NCBI RefSeq assembly: GCF_041505935.1
Contig: NZ_CP140110.1
DNA: 64,000 bases
Reading direction: 5' to 3' (one strand)
Source: Fervidobacterium_A thailandense
Lineage (GTDB): Bacteria > Thermotogota > Thermotogae > Thermotogales > Fervidobacteriaceae
Part shown: positions 16,322 through 24,029 of the stretch, one piece after another
Layout of the letters: every line of letters starts with the position of its first letter
Numbering within the stretch: the stretch's first letter is position 1
Notes under the pieces: model-generated
The model's input: only the letters and a program-made list of their open reading frames with translations
What the model was told of the DNA's origin: nothing
Database searches by the model: none
Program-made: the position numbers and the translations under genes

Positions 16322-17434
16322 TTATCCCACTTGGCGTGGTTCTTTCGAAACGGCTCGTGCCTTGATTATCAAACCCACCAGCGCTGCGAAAATGATGGTG
16401 GAGGTTCCTCCGTAACTGATGAACGGGAGTGGTATTCCCGTAACTGGCATCAGTCCAATATTCATGCCAACGTTTTCGAAGATGTGAAAGGCGAAAATCC
16501 CGCATGAACCAACCGTGACGTACCTCCAGAAGTTGTCCTTGAGTTTTTTCAGCTTCGTGAGTGCGAGCACCAAAATTGTACCATACAGTGCGAGTAAAAA
16601 CAAAGAACCAACCAACCCAAATTGCTCAGCGTACGCGGAAAAGATGAAATCTGTGTGTTGCATGGGCACAATCTTCATGTTGGTTACCGTACCCAGCCCG
16701 TAGCCCGTTCCACGTACTCCTCCGTTGGCAATCGCCATTGTGGACATCATCACGTTGTAAGCAGCGGAGTGGAGGTGCTTTTCCGGATTCAAAATTGCCA
16801 GAACGCGCGCCCTTTGATAGTCCTTCAGAAGCGTAAAGAATGCCAAGGGGGTACTCGTAATACCGAGGCCCAATGTCCAGAGTATGTATCGTAATTTCAC
16901 GCGGCTCGCAACCAGGATCACGAACCAAACGAACGTTAACATGATCGTCATACCAAGGTCAGGCTCGAGGAAGACTAACACCGCGGGGGAAACGATTAAA
17001 ATCGACTTCAAGAATCCGGAGAAGGATTCTTCGTTTTTTGGATCACTCATTACGGACGAGAGCATCAGAACGAGCGCGAGTTTGAAAAGTTCTGATGGCT
17101 GGAGGTCAAAAGGACCGATGTCAATCCACCGACGCGCCCCGTAGACCGTTTTACCAACGAGAAGTACCAGAACCAGGAGTGTTATCGATAGTACGTAAAC
17201 GATCTTTCCAAACATCTTTATCCTGATCTCTCGCTCAAGGATGACGTAAAACATCACGCCGAATGCTACGAGATTCCAGATCAGCTGCTTCTGGAACCTG
17301 GCCACTTCCTTCGTTTCAATTACCACACTCCTCAACGTGGCCAACCCCAATATCATCAGGATTACAACTGCAGCAACGATTACGACGTCCCCGATCGAGT
17401 ACTCATTCTCCCGTATCCTCGGAAATTTGTACAT
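16322..17434 (-). CDS. rodA: Peptidoglycan polymerase RodA (SEDS family)
   Basis: About 370 residues with ten predicted membrane segments. Family signatures include GARRWIDIGPFDLQPSELFKLALVL near residue 115, FLEPDLGMT (conserved acidic loop), and the C-terminal GLMPVTGIPLPFISYGG. RodA polymerises lipid II glycan chains during rod elongation, with a class B PBP that is not in this window. ATG at 17434 overlaps ttuA by 32 nt and has GAAGG 6 nt upstream. The RodA rather than FtsW label is by the GIPLPFISYGG context and length. Confidence 0.9.
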   Translation of the reverse strand: MYKFPRIRENEYSIGDVVIVAAVVILMILGLATLRSVVIETKEVARFQKQLIWNLVAFGVMFYVILEREIRIKMFGKIVYVLSITLLVLVLLVGKTVYGARRWIDIGPFDLQPSELFKLALVLMLSSVMSDPKNEESFSGFLKSILIVSPAVLVFLEPDLGMTIMLTFVWFVILVASRVKLRYILWTLGLGITSTPLAFFTLLKDYQRARVLAILNPEKHLHSAAYNVMMSTMAIANGGVRGTGYGLGTVTNMKIVPMQHTDFIFSAYAEQFGLVGSLFLLALYGTILVLALTKLKKLKDNFWRYVTVGSCGIFAFHIFENVGMNIGLMPVTGIPLPFISYGGTSTIIFAALVGLIIKARAVSKEPRQVG

Positions 17435-18362
17435 CGATACCCTTCTCACCTGCCGAGTTCTTAGTTATGTGATCGTGTACTCTCTCAACGAGCTTGCAAT
17501 ACTGACACTTTTCCTCCGTCGTAGGGAAACCACAGACGTTACATTCCCGCAATTCAACCTTGGTTTCGCTTGCTAAAAGTGGCTTCAACGTTTCGAAGTA
17601 TCCGAACAGTAACCTGTGTTTCACACCGGGCTGCTCCCACTCGAGGGCGTTTAGGTACTTTTTGTAGTGCGAGCTGGTCGCCCCCTGTGCGAACGGACAT
17701 TTCTGCTCGAGAAACGGTATACCGTTGAGAAAGACGTAGGCGTACGTTTCGCGTTCGGTGACGTAAATCAGAGGCTTCGCTTTTCTCACGAACTTTGGGT
17801 GCGTTTTCTCAAGGACCGGCCACTGCCGAGCCATGTAGTCAACCTGCCAGTTGAGGATGTTACCAAAGAGGAATGTTGCCTCATCGTCCATATTATGGCC
17901 CGTTACGAGCACGTCAAAACCGTTCTCGTACGCGTATCTGTTCATCCAGTGCCTCCTAACGATGCCACAAATACTACACACCGGCCTTTTGACGATCCTT
18001 GCAACATCCGCGGTTCCAAGACCGCCGAAATCTCTCGTTACGTCGAAGATGTTTATTTTGACGCCGGTCGCGTTTTCGATATTTTTCACTACTCGTTCGG
18101 CCAGATTCGTGTGTGGTCCCATTTTTAAGAATAAGCCTTCGACTTTGTAACCGAGTTTCTTCAAAGCGTAAAGTACGGCCGAACTGTCCTTACCCGTTGA
18201 AACGGCAACGAGGATCTTAGACTTCCTGTCGAACATTTTGAATCTACCGATTCCTTTTTGGACTCTCTTCTCGAAGAATTCAACGAAGTGATCCTTACAC
18301 AGCGCAAGGTTGTGCGCCCTGAGGTGGATCACCGCCTGTCCACCGCACTTTTTGCACTTCAA
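17403..18362 (-). CDS. ttuA: tRNA-5-methyluridine(54) 2-sulfurtransferase TtuA
   Basis: 319 residues. An N-terminal zinc-finger (CKKCGG...LCKDH), a PP-loop ATPase motif, two active-site cysteine regions (RPVCSICG near 130 and EQKCPFAQ near 225) and a C-terminal zinc-finger (CNVCGFPTTEEKCQYC near 280) reproduce the TtuA layout. The enzyme thiolates T54 of tRNA, raising tRNA melting temperature, and is limited to thermophiles. The PP-loop reads STGKDS where SGGKDS is usual. TTG start with GGAGG 8 nt upstream. TtcA/TilS relatives lack this double zinc finger, so TtuA is favoured. Confidence 0.9.
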   Translation of the reverse strand: MKCKKCGGQAVIHLRAHNLALCKDHFVEFFEKRVQKGIGRFKMFDRKSKILVAVSTGKDSSAVLYALKKLGYKVEGLFLKMGPHTNLAERVVKNIENATGVKINIFDVTRDFGGLGTADVARIVKRPVCSICGIVRRHWMNRYAYENGFDVLVTGHNMDDEATFLFGNILNWQVDYMARQWPVLEKTHPKFVRKAKPLIYVTERETYAYVFLNGIPFLEQKCPFAQGATSSHYKKYLNALEWEQPGVKHRLLFGYFETLKPLLASETKVELRECNVCGFPTTEEKCQYCKLVERVHDHITKNSAGEKGIDVQISEDTGE

Positions 18363-18400
18363 ACCGTATCACCTCCGAGAAAATTTCTTGTTCTGTTCAG

Positions 18401-18409
18401 ATTTTACCA
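18401..18409 (-). promoter_or_regulatory. Extended -10 promoter of ttuA-rodA
   Basis: TGG-TAAAAT on the minus strand at 18409-18401, about 38 nt before the TTG of ttuA, immediately after the terminator of htrA. Confidence 0.5.
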
Positions 18410-18418
18410 TCGTCACGC

Positions 18419-18450
18419 CAAAAATAAAGTCCCCCAACGTGGGGGACTTT
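18419..18450 (-). terminator. Intrinsic terminator of htrA
   Basis: A perfect 10-bp stem AAAGTCCCCC / GGGGGACTTT (18426-18435 with 18441-18450) with a 5-nt loop; on the minus strand the stem ends in ACTTTATTTTT. It separates htrA from ttuA. Confidence 0.88.
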
Positions 18451-18491
18451 TCCAACAGTTCCTGTTGCTATCGTTTAGCTTGGTCAGTCTT

Positions 18492-19883
18492 TTAGTACCT
18501 GAACGAGAAGACGGACCTAACACCGTTGTAGTAATAGAAGATACCTACGTAATCACCCTTTTTAATCCGTTCAACGACCGTATTCCAGTCGCCGACGTCT
18601 TTGATATCGTATGCGTAACCGTTCACCGAAATTCTCCAGATTACCGAGCCCACTTTAATGTAACTGTTCGTCGATTTGCGTACCAGGACACCATCCAGTC
18701 CAGTGGGAATCTTGTACTTGTTTCTGTCATCTGTAGTTATGTTCGAAACGCTCATACCAAAGAACTCTTTGGCAACCTGGCCACCGTTGGTAGTTGTAGT
18801 TGTGGTCGGTAGCGTGCCGAGTGTAACGTCGAGCACCATCTCTTTACCGTTACGGTTAATGGTAACTTTCACGCGAGTACCAGGCGTGTAATTTCTAATC
18901 ACCGATGTTAATTCTTCTGCAAGTTCGACGAACGTACCGTTCACTTTAACGATGACGTCACCCTCTTTTATACCGGCTTTGTCGGCTGGTGAACCTTTCT
19001 CCACCTGGGCAACGTACACACCTTTTGTTACCTTGAGTCCGAGGCTCTTAGCGAGTGACTCGGTGACCGTTTGTACGTAAACACCGAGGTAAGCTTTCTC
19101 AACCCGACCAGTTGCGATGATTTGGTTTATGAATCTCTTTGCGGTGTTAATCGGTATGGCGAAACCTATATTCATCGCCTGTGTCGGGTTTATAATAGCC
19201 GTGTTGATACCTATCACCTGTCCGTAGATGTTCAACAATGGTCCACCGCTGTTTCCCGGGTTGATCGCCGCATCCGTTTGGATCAGTCCCGTGTAGTATC
19301 CACTACCATCCGGTTTTGGAATCTTCCTGCCGACGGCGGAAATCACGCCGACCGTTACTGTGTGCTGGAATCCCAGCGGGTTTCCAATCGCGATGGCCCA
19401 CTCACCGATCTCCAACTTATCCGAGTCGCCCAGTTCAACCGTCGGGAGATCCTTTTTCGCGCCTTTGATCTTGATAACGGCAATGTCAAGTTCTTCGTCG
19501 CCACCGATGTACTCGGCATCGTATATCTCACCACTCAGGAGTGTCACTTTTATCTGTTTGGCACCTTTAACAACGTGGTAGTTCGTCACCACATAACCGT
19601 CCTTTGTGATAATGAAACCTGAACCCACGCTGTTGGAGTCTTCAAACTGTCGTGGTATATCCCCGAAGAACTGGCGATAAAACTCCCTAATGAACGGGTC
19701 CAGGTACACCTCGGTTTGGACGACGACGTCTAACTTGACGACGGCCGGGGCGGCAGCCTTCACCACGTTCACTATGGGGCTCTTGTAATCGGCGTTTACC
19801 TGAGCAAATACGGGAACGTTCGATACGTATGCAAAAAGAGCTACAAGCAATAAAATCGCTGAAAACATCTTCAGTTTACCCAT
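18492..19883 (-). CDS. htrA: Periplasmic serine protease HtrA/DegP family
   Basis: 463 residues. Signal peptide (LLLVALFAYVSNVPVFAQ), trypsin-like domain with the triad in TNYHVV (His), DEELDIAVI (Asp) and NPGNSGGPL (Ser), then a PDZ domain (YLGVYVQTVTESLAKSLGLKVTKGVYV...). After a T-rich linker (TTTTTT) a second, divergent C-terminal domain replaces the canonical second PDZ. It degrades or refolds misfolded proteins in the periplasm. ATG with AGGAGG 8 nt upstream; single-gene transcript with its own promoter and terminator. Confidence 0.95.
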   Translation of the reverse strand: MGKLKMFSAILLLVALFAYVSNVPVFAQVNADYKSPIVNVVKAAAPAVVKLDVVVQTEVYLDPFIREFYRQFFGDIPRQFEDSNSVGSGFIITKDGYVVTNYHVVKGAKQIKVTLLSGEIYDAEYIGGDEELDIAVIKIKGAKKDLPTVELGDSDKLEIGEWAIAIGNPLGFQHTVTVGVISAVGRKIPKPDGSGYYTGLIQTDAAINPGNSGGPLLNIYGQVIGINTAIINPTQAMNIGFAIPINTAKRFINQIIATGRVEKAYLGVYVQTVTESLAKSLGLKVTKGVYVAQVEKGSPADKAGIKEGDVIVKVNGTFVELAEELTSVIRNYTPGTRVKVTINRNGKEMVLDVTLGTLPTTTTTTNGGQVAKEFFGMSVSNITTDDRNKYKIPTGLDGVLVRKSTNSYIKVGSVIWRISVNGYAYDIKDVGDWNTVVERIKKGDYVGIFYYYNGVRSVFSFRY

Positions 19884-19929
19884 GACTCATACCTCCTTTC
19901 AACGAGAAGCTTTTCCATCTGGCACGACT

Positions 19930-19938
19930 ATTATAGCA
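19930..19938 (-). promoter_or_regulatory. Extended -10 promoter of htrA
   Basis: TGC-TATAAT on the minus strand, 19938-19930, about 47 nt before the start; the -35 is weak. No heat-shock-type (CIRCE) inverted repeat is visible around it. Confidence 0.6.
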
Positions 19939-20021
19939 CCGCGGAACTTAAAATTTTCTTAGAAAAACGCACTTACGTAATTGATTTTTTTGTTTATCGT
20001 TCTTTCACTCGGTCGTCTCTA

Positions 20022-20050
20022 TTTACTTTTGTAAAGAAATGTGATAAAAT
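20022..20050 (+). promoter_or_regulatory. Promoter of the TPR-prepilin peptidase pair
   Basis: TTTACT at 20022-20027, a 17-nt spacer ending TGA, and TAAAAT at 20045-20050. Confidence 0.55.
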
Positions 20051-20085
20051 GTAAATGCAAGGTTACGACGCAGGAGGTGAAGTTA

Positions 20086-21159
20086 ATGATATTGAGATTC
20101 ATCCTAAGCACAGGCGAAACCTTGGAAGTTTTGGAAGAAGCACCTCTTTTGGTGATAGTGAGGGATCTGTTCTACTCCGGTGATTGGCACAACATGTCTA
20201 AGGATTTCGAGAGTGAGGTCACGTTGGTTAAACAGATCGACACTCTGGAACTGTTGGAAGAGAAAGTTACCGCGCTCAACGATATTATTTACGAACCGAT
20301 CGTGTGGACTGAGGTGGTGGAATTTCTTGAGAAGCACGGTGTTACTCCCGAATCGATGTTGCACGCGACAGCGGACGGTTTGTACGAACTCGCACTCGAT
20401 TACGCGGATAAGAACCAGATCGAAACGGCGAAGGATATACTGAAGTACGCGATGAGGTTGGACAAAAATTACGCTCCGGCTTACGAATTTTACGGTACGC
20501 TACTTCTGGAAGAGGGTGACGTTGAAGGGGCGATTAAGTACCTGAACAGGTCCATAGAGCTTGATCCTTGGCTTATACAGTCGTACTCCATGCTCGGGGA
20601 GGCGTATTACAACCTTGGAAAGTACGATAAGGCAATCGAGTATTGGGAAAAGGAAGTTAAACTCGCACCAACGAACACTTTCACGTATTTCATGCTTGCT
20701 GACGCCTACACGAAGGTTGGTAACATTGAGAAGGCGATCGAGATCCTGGAGAAGTTCAGTGCGGAGACTGAAAACAGTATAATAGCGCTCTACGAGCTCT
20801 CGGAACTTTACAAGAAACTCGGAAACGATGGGAAAGCCAAGGAGTACGAGAGTTTGTTGATGGAGATCGACCCGGAAAAGGATCCAAACGGCATAGAGAT
20901 ATGGGCAAAGGTGCATCTGAGGAAGGGGAATTACGAGAAAGTTGTGAGTGTTGTTGAAAACGTGATGAAGAACAATCCCGAGGCGAGGCACTTGGGTCTG
21001 GTCCTCGCGGTCGCGTACGTTAAACTTAACCAAATAGAGAAGGCTAGACGTATGATCGAGGAACTCAAGGATGATAACTTCTGGTACCTTTACGGTAAGA
21101 AAGAGTTCTTCGACGACTTGTTGACGGATGCGGAGAAGGAGTTATGTGGGATTTCGTAA
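20086..21159 (+). CDS. TPR-repeat protein
   Basis: About 357 residues. After a 90-residue N-terminal region with short strands (MILRFILSTGETLEVLEEAPLLVIVRDLF), a series of about six tetratricopeptide repeats follows, for example YAPAYEFYGTLLLEEGDVEGAIKYLNRSIELDP and SYSMLGEAYYNLGKYDKAIEYWEKEVKLAP. TPR arrays mediate protein-protein contact; the partner is unknown. No signal peptide, so cytoplasmic. ATG at 20086 has AGGAGG 8 nt upstream. It overlaps the prepilin peptidase gene by 16 nt. Confidence 0.85.
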   Translation: MILRFILSTGETLEVLEEAPLLVIVRDLFYSGDWHNMSKDFESEVTLVKQIDTLELLEEKVTALNDIIYEPIVWTEVVEFLEKHGVTPESMLHATADGLYELALDYADKNQIETAKDILKYAMRLDKNYAPAYEFYGTLLLEEGDVEGAIKYLNRSIELDPWLIQSYSMLGEAYYNLGKYDKAIEYWEKEVKLAPTNTFTYFMLADAYTKVGNIEKAIEILEKFSAETENSIIALYELSELYKKLGNDGKAKEYESLLMEIDPEKDPNGIEIWAKVHLRKGNYEKVVSVVENVMKNNPEARHLGLVLAVAYVKLNQIEKARRMIEELKDDNFWYLYGKKEFFDDLLTDAEKELCGIS

Positions 21160-21863
21160 AGTATTTCACCGTTTTCGTGCTGGGGCTTATTTTCGGTAGC
21201 TTTTCGAACGTGCTAATATACAGACCGGTTGCGGGGCTAAGGCTGAACGAGCCCCGCTTTTCAATATGTCCACATTGCAAGGCACGTATAAAGTGGTACG
21301 ACAACATCCCACTGGTTAGCTACATCTTACTTAGAGGACGATGCAGGAACTGTGGGGAACGGATAAGTTTACGTTACCCTTTAGTGGAGCTTTTGCACGG
21401 CGTGGTCTTCCTACTCAACGTGATTTTCTTTCCGTTGGAAATTGCTTTTGCACTGAACGCGCTCTTCCTTGTTTCCTTCTCCGCAGCCGTGGTCGACTTC
21501 AAGATACTTATGTTACCCGATTACACCTGGATTGTGACGTTGATCGTGGCTACCTACATCAACCTGACGCGCTTTAGGTCTCAGCTAATTCTTGACCTAT
21601 CTGCCGGAGTTGTTGTTCTTCTTCTCCTTTTGCTTTTGAAGTTACGCTACAAGGATGGACTCGGCGAAGGTGACATATTTCTCTTTCCAGTGTACGCGTT
21701 CGCTTGCGGGTTTCTCTACATGCCGCTGCTACTTCTGTTATCCTCCTCTCTTGGTATCATTTTCGGATACGTCAAGAAAATCAAGGTAATCCCGTTTGGT
21801 CCGTTCATAGTTTCGGTAGGTTACGTTTTGGTGTTGATACGGTACGCCCAATCTGTGTTGTGA
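21144..21863 (+). CDS. pilD: Prepilin peptidase (A24 aspartic protease, PilD-type)
   Basis: 239 residues. The N-terminal GSFSNVLIYRP, the four-cysteine zinc motif CPHCKARIKWYDNIPL...CRNCGERIS, and the two catalytic aspartates in VDFKILMLPDYTW and GLGEGDIFLF define a bifunctional prepilin peptidase/N-methylase. It processes type IV pilins or pseudopilins at the inner membrane, consistent with the competence genes comEA and cinA elsewhere in the window. ATG at 21144 overlaps the TPR gene. Confidence 0.93.
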   Translation: MWDFVKYFTVFVLGLIFGSFSNVLIYRPVAGLRLNEPRFSICPHCKARIKWYDNIPLVSYILLRGRCRNCGERISLRYPLVELLHGVVFLLNVIFFPLEIAFALNALFLVSFSAAVVDFKILMLPDYTWIVTLIVATYINLTRFRSQLILDLSAGVVVLLLLLLLKLRYKDGLGEGDIFLFPVYAFACGFLYMPLLLLLSSSLGIIFGYVKKIKVIPFGPFIVSVGYVLVLIRYAQSVL

Positions 21864-21886
21864 GTCATGGGATGGATACACCCACG

Positions 21887-21922
21887 GAAAGGCCCAGACG
21901 TTGCATCGGGGCCTTTCTTTTC
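21887..21922 (+). terminator. Intrinsic terminator after the prepilin peptidase gene
   Basis: A 9-bp stem GAAAGGCCC / GGGCCTTTC (21887-21895 with 21909-21917), 13-nt loop, then TTTT. Confidence 0.8.
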
Positions 21923-21933
21923 GTTTAAATGTG

Positions 21934-21942
21934 TGGTATAAT
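21934..21942 (+). promoter_or_regulatory. Extended -10 promoter, start of the 22.0-33.4 kb run
   Basis: TGG-TATAAT at 21934-21942, just after the preceding terminator. No strong -35. It is the only clear promoter seen before recG, so genes as far as 33,400 may depend on it, but weaker internal ones cannot be excluded. Confidence 0.55.
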
Positions 21943-22020
21943 CTAACGGAAATCGCATACTATCACGATTTACAGCCTTAAGAATTACGTTACAACTTGT
22001 CTGAAAGGAGTCCAGTGACT

Positions 22021-22482
22021 TTGAGGGTATTCATCACCGCATTTCTGACCGCTACCTTGGTGTTATTGTTCATTCTGTACAAGCTCTTTCCACTAAAGTA
22101 CTACAGTTACGTTTTGCTTTACTGCGACGATTTGGATCCCTTACTGGTTATGAGTGTCATTCGAACTGAGAGTAGTTTTAGGGAAAATGCGGTCTCTCCC
22201 CTTGGAGCATACGGTTTGATGCAGGTTATGCCGCAAACCGCCGAGTGGCTCAACTCGAGGTTCAAAAAGAACTACGATTACAGAACCGTCGAGGGTAACA
22301 TCGCACTCGGGTGTCTTTACCTCAACTACCTTTTGGAAAAGGATGGAAACCTTGAGGATGCGCTGATTCACTACAACACGGGACCTTACGCTCAGCAGGA
22401 GATAAAGGATGACGCTGGGAAACGCTATGTTAGAAAGGTATTGGGAAGTTACAGGATTTACAAATTACTCTACAGAAGGTGA
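22021..22482 (+). CDS. Lytic transglycosylase (SLT fold)
   Basis: About 153 residues: one N-terminal membrane segment (FITAFLTATLVLLFILYKLF) followed by a compact SLT/goose-lysozyme domain with catalytic glutamate in RTESSF and the family run AYGLMQVMPQTAEWL. It cleaves the glycan strands of peptidoglycan, anchored at the outer face of the inner membrane. Start choice is uncertain: TTG at 22021 has AAGGAG 10 nt upstream; GTG at 22015 is possible. Confidence 0.9.
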   Translation: MRVFITAFLTATLVLLFILYKLFPLKYYSYVLLYCDDLDPLLVMSVIRTESSFRENAVSPLGAYGLMQVMPQTAEWLNSRFKKNYDYRTVEGNIALGCLYLNYLLEKDGNLEDALIHYNTGPYAQQEIKDDAGKRYVRKVLGSYRIYKLLYRR

Positions 22483-22487
22483 CAGAT

Positions 22488-23993
22488 ATGAGGATCGTTA
22501 CCGCGAGCGAAATGCGGGAACTGGAGTTCACAACCTGCCGGGATTTCTTGATAGACGAAGAGATCTTGATGGAGCGAGCCGGGATATCGGTTGTCGAAGC
22601 GATGTGGAATGAGCTCGGCGATTTAAAGTCGAAGAATTTCATCATCTTCTGCGGGCCGGGAAACAACGGTGGCGATGGTTATGTGGTGGCCCGTGACTTG
22701 TTGAACACAACGGAAGCGGTAAAGGTCGTGGTGTTGGACGAACCAAAAACTGCTGCCGCGCGCAAGAACTTTGAAAGGTACGTAAAACAAGGTGGTGTGG
22801 TTTTAAAAATTGACGAGCTCGATCCGAAGGTCGTATCGGACATGATCTCTTCCGCGGATGTTGTAATAGATGCCATATTCGGGACAGGTTTGAACAAACC
22901 GGTGACGGACGAGAAGTATTCGTCGGTCATAGAGATGATAAACTTTTACTCCAGGTACATCGTTTCGGTCGATATACCATCCGGTGTTGAGGCGGATACT
23001 GGAAGGATCCTGGAACACGCGGTGCGCGCCGACCTGACGGTGACGTTCGGTTTTCCGAAACCCGGGCACTTTCTGTACCCAGGTAGGGAATTGACCGGAA
23101 AGCTGAAAGTGGCAAACATAGGTATTCCTCTCCAGGCATCCACCTTACTGTACTCCGGAATGTACCTTTTGACCCGGGATACGATAGAACGCCCACAACG
23201 ACCGAAGTGGGCGTACAAAGGTTACTTCAAGAAAGTGTACGTCATCGGGGGTTCGGAACGTTACAAAGGTGCCCCGATCCTCACCGCCCTAGCTGCACAG
23301 CGTTCCGGTGCCGGTTACGTTAAACTCGTCTCAACACGTGAGGTTTGTAATTTGGCCGTTAGTTTGGATCCTTCACTTGTTTGCGTGGATGTAAGGCACT
23401 CACTTGAGGTGAAGAACGTACTTCGGGAATTGGGCGAAAATGCCGTTTGCGTTCTGGGACCCGGCTGGGATTTGGACAGGGCTGAGGAAAAGCTGAACTT
23501 CATTGAAAGCTTACTCAAGGAGTTCAAAGGTACGCTTATTTTGGATGCCGATGGCTTGAACATCTTGGCGAAAAAGGTAGAAATTCTCAAAGCTGCCGAC
23601 CGAAAGGCGCGGGTGATCCTCACACCTCATCCAGGTGAATTTTCCAGGTTAACTGGAAAGCCTTTGAACGAAGTCAGACAAAACTATGCTGAGGTTAAAA
23701 AGTTCTCCTCGGAATTCAACGTTTTAACGATACTAAAAGACGCTACGAGTATTATATCCGATGGAAACAGCGTCTTTTTCAACATAACCGGTAATTCGTC
23801 ACTTTCGAAGGCAGGTAGTGGTGATATCCTTGCGGGAATAATAGCCGGATTCGTTTCCCAGCACATGGAACCGCTCGAGGCGGTCAAAGCTGCCGCCTAC
23901 TTTTTCGGATTAATCGGCGAGTCCGTGGAAAACGAAGGTATGAACAGTAGTTTTGAGTTATTAAGTCGTATGGGTAAGATCATCAAGTGGTAA
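22488..23993 (+). CDS. nnr: Bifunctional NAD(P)HX epimerase / ADP-dependent NAD(P)HX dehydratase
   Basis: 501 residues with two domains. Residues 1-210 are the epimerase (YjeF_N): FCGPGNNGGDGYVVARDL and DAIFGTGL. Residues 225-500 are the dehydratase (ribokinase-like): GGSERYKGAPILTALAA, CVLGPGW, ILDADGLN, TPHPGEFSRLTG and AGSGDILAGIIAGF. The protein repairs hydrated NADH and NADPH, damage that forms faster in heat. ATG at 22488 with AAGGTG upstream, 5 nt after the transglycosylase stop. Confidence 0.95.
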   Translation: MRIVTASEMRELEFTTCRDFLIDEEILMERAGISVVEAMWNELGDLKSKNFIIFCGPGNNGGDGYVVARDLLNTTEAVKVVVLDEPKTAAARKNFERYVKQGGVVLKIDELDPKVVSDMISSADVVIDAIFGTGLNKPVTDEKYSSVIEMINFYSRYIVSVDIPSGVEADTGRILEHAVRADLTVTFGFPKPGHFLYPGRELTGKLKVANIGIPLQASTLLYSGMYLLTRDTIERPQRPKWAYKGYFKKVYVIGGSERYKGAPILTALAAQRSGAGYVKLVSTREVCNLAVSLDPSLVCVDVRHSLEVKNVLRELGENAVCVLGPGWDLDRAEEKLNFIESLLKEFKGTLILDADGLNILAKKVEILKAADRKARVILTPHPGEFSRLTGKPLNEVRQNYAEVKKFSSEFNVLTILKDATSIISDGNSVFFNITGNSSLSKAGSGDILAGIIAGFVSQHMEPLEAVKAAAYFFGLIGESVENEGMNSSFELLSRMGKIIKW

Positions 23994-24029
23994 CCCCACG
24001 TGGGTGCTGGACGTTAAGGGGGCACGTGT

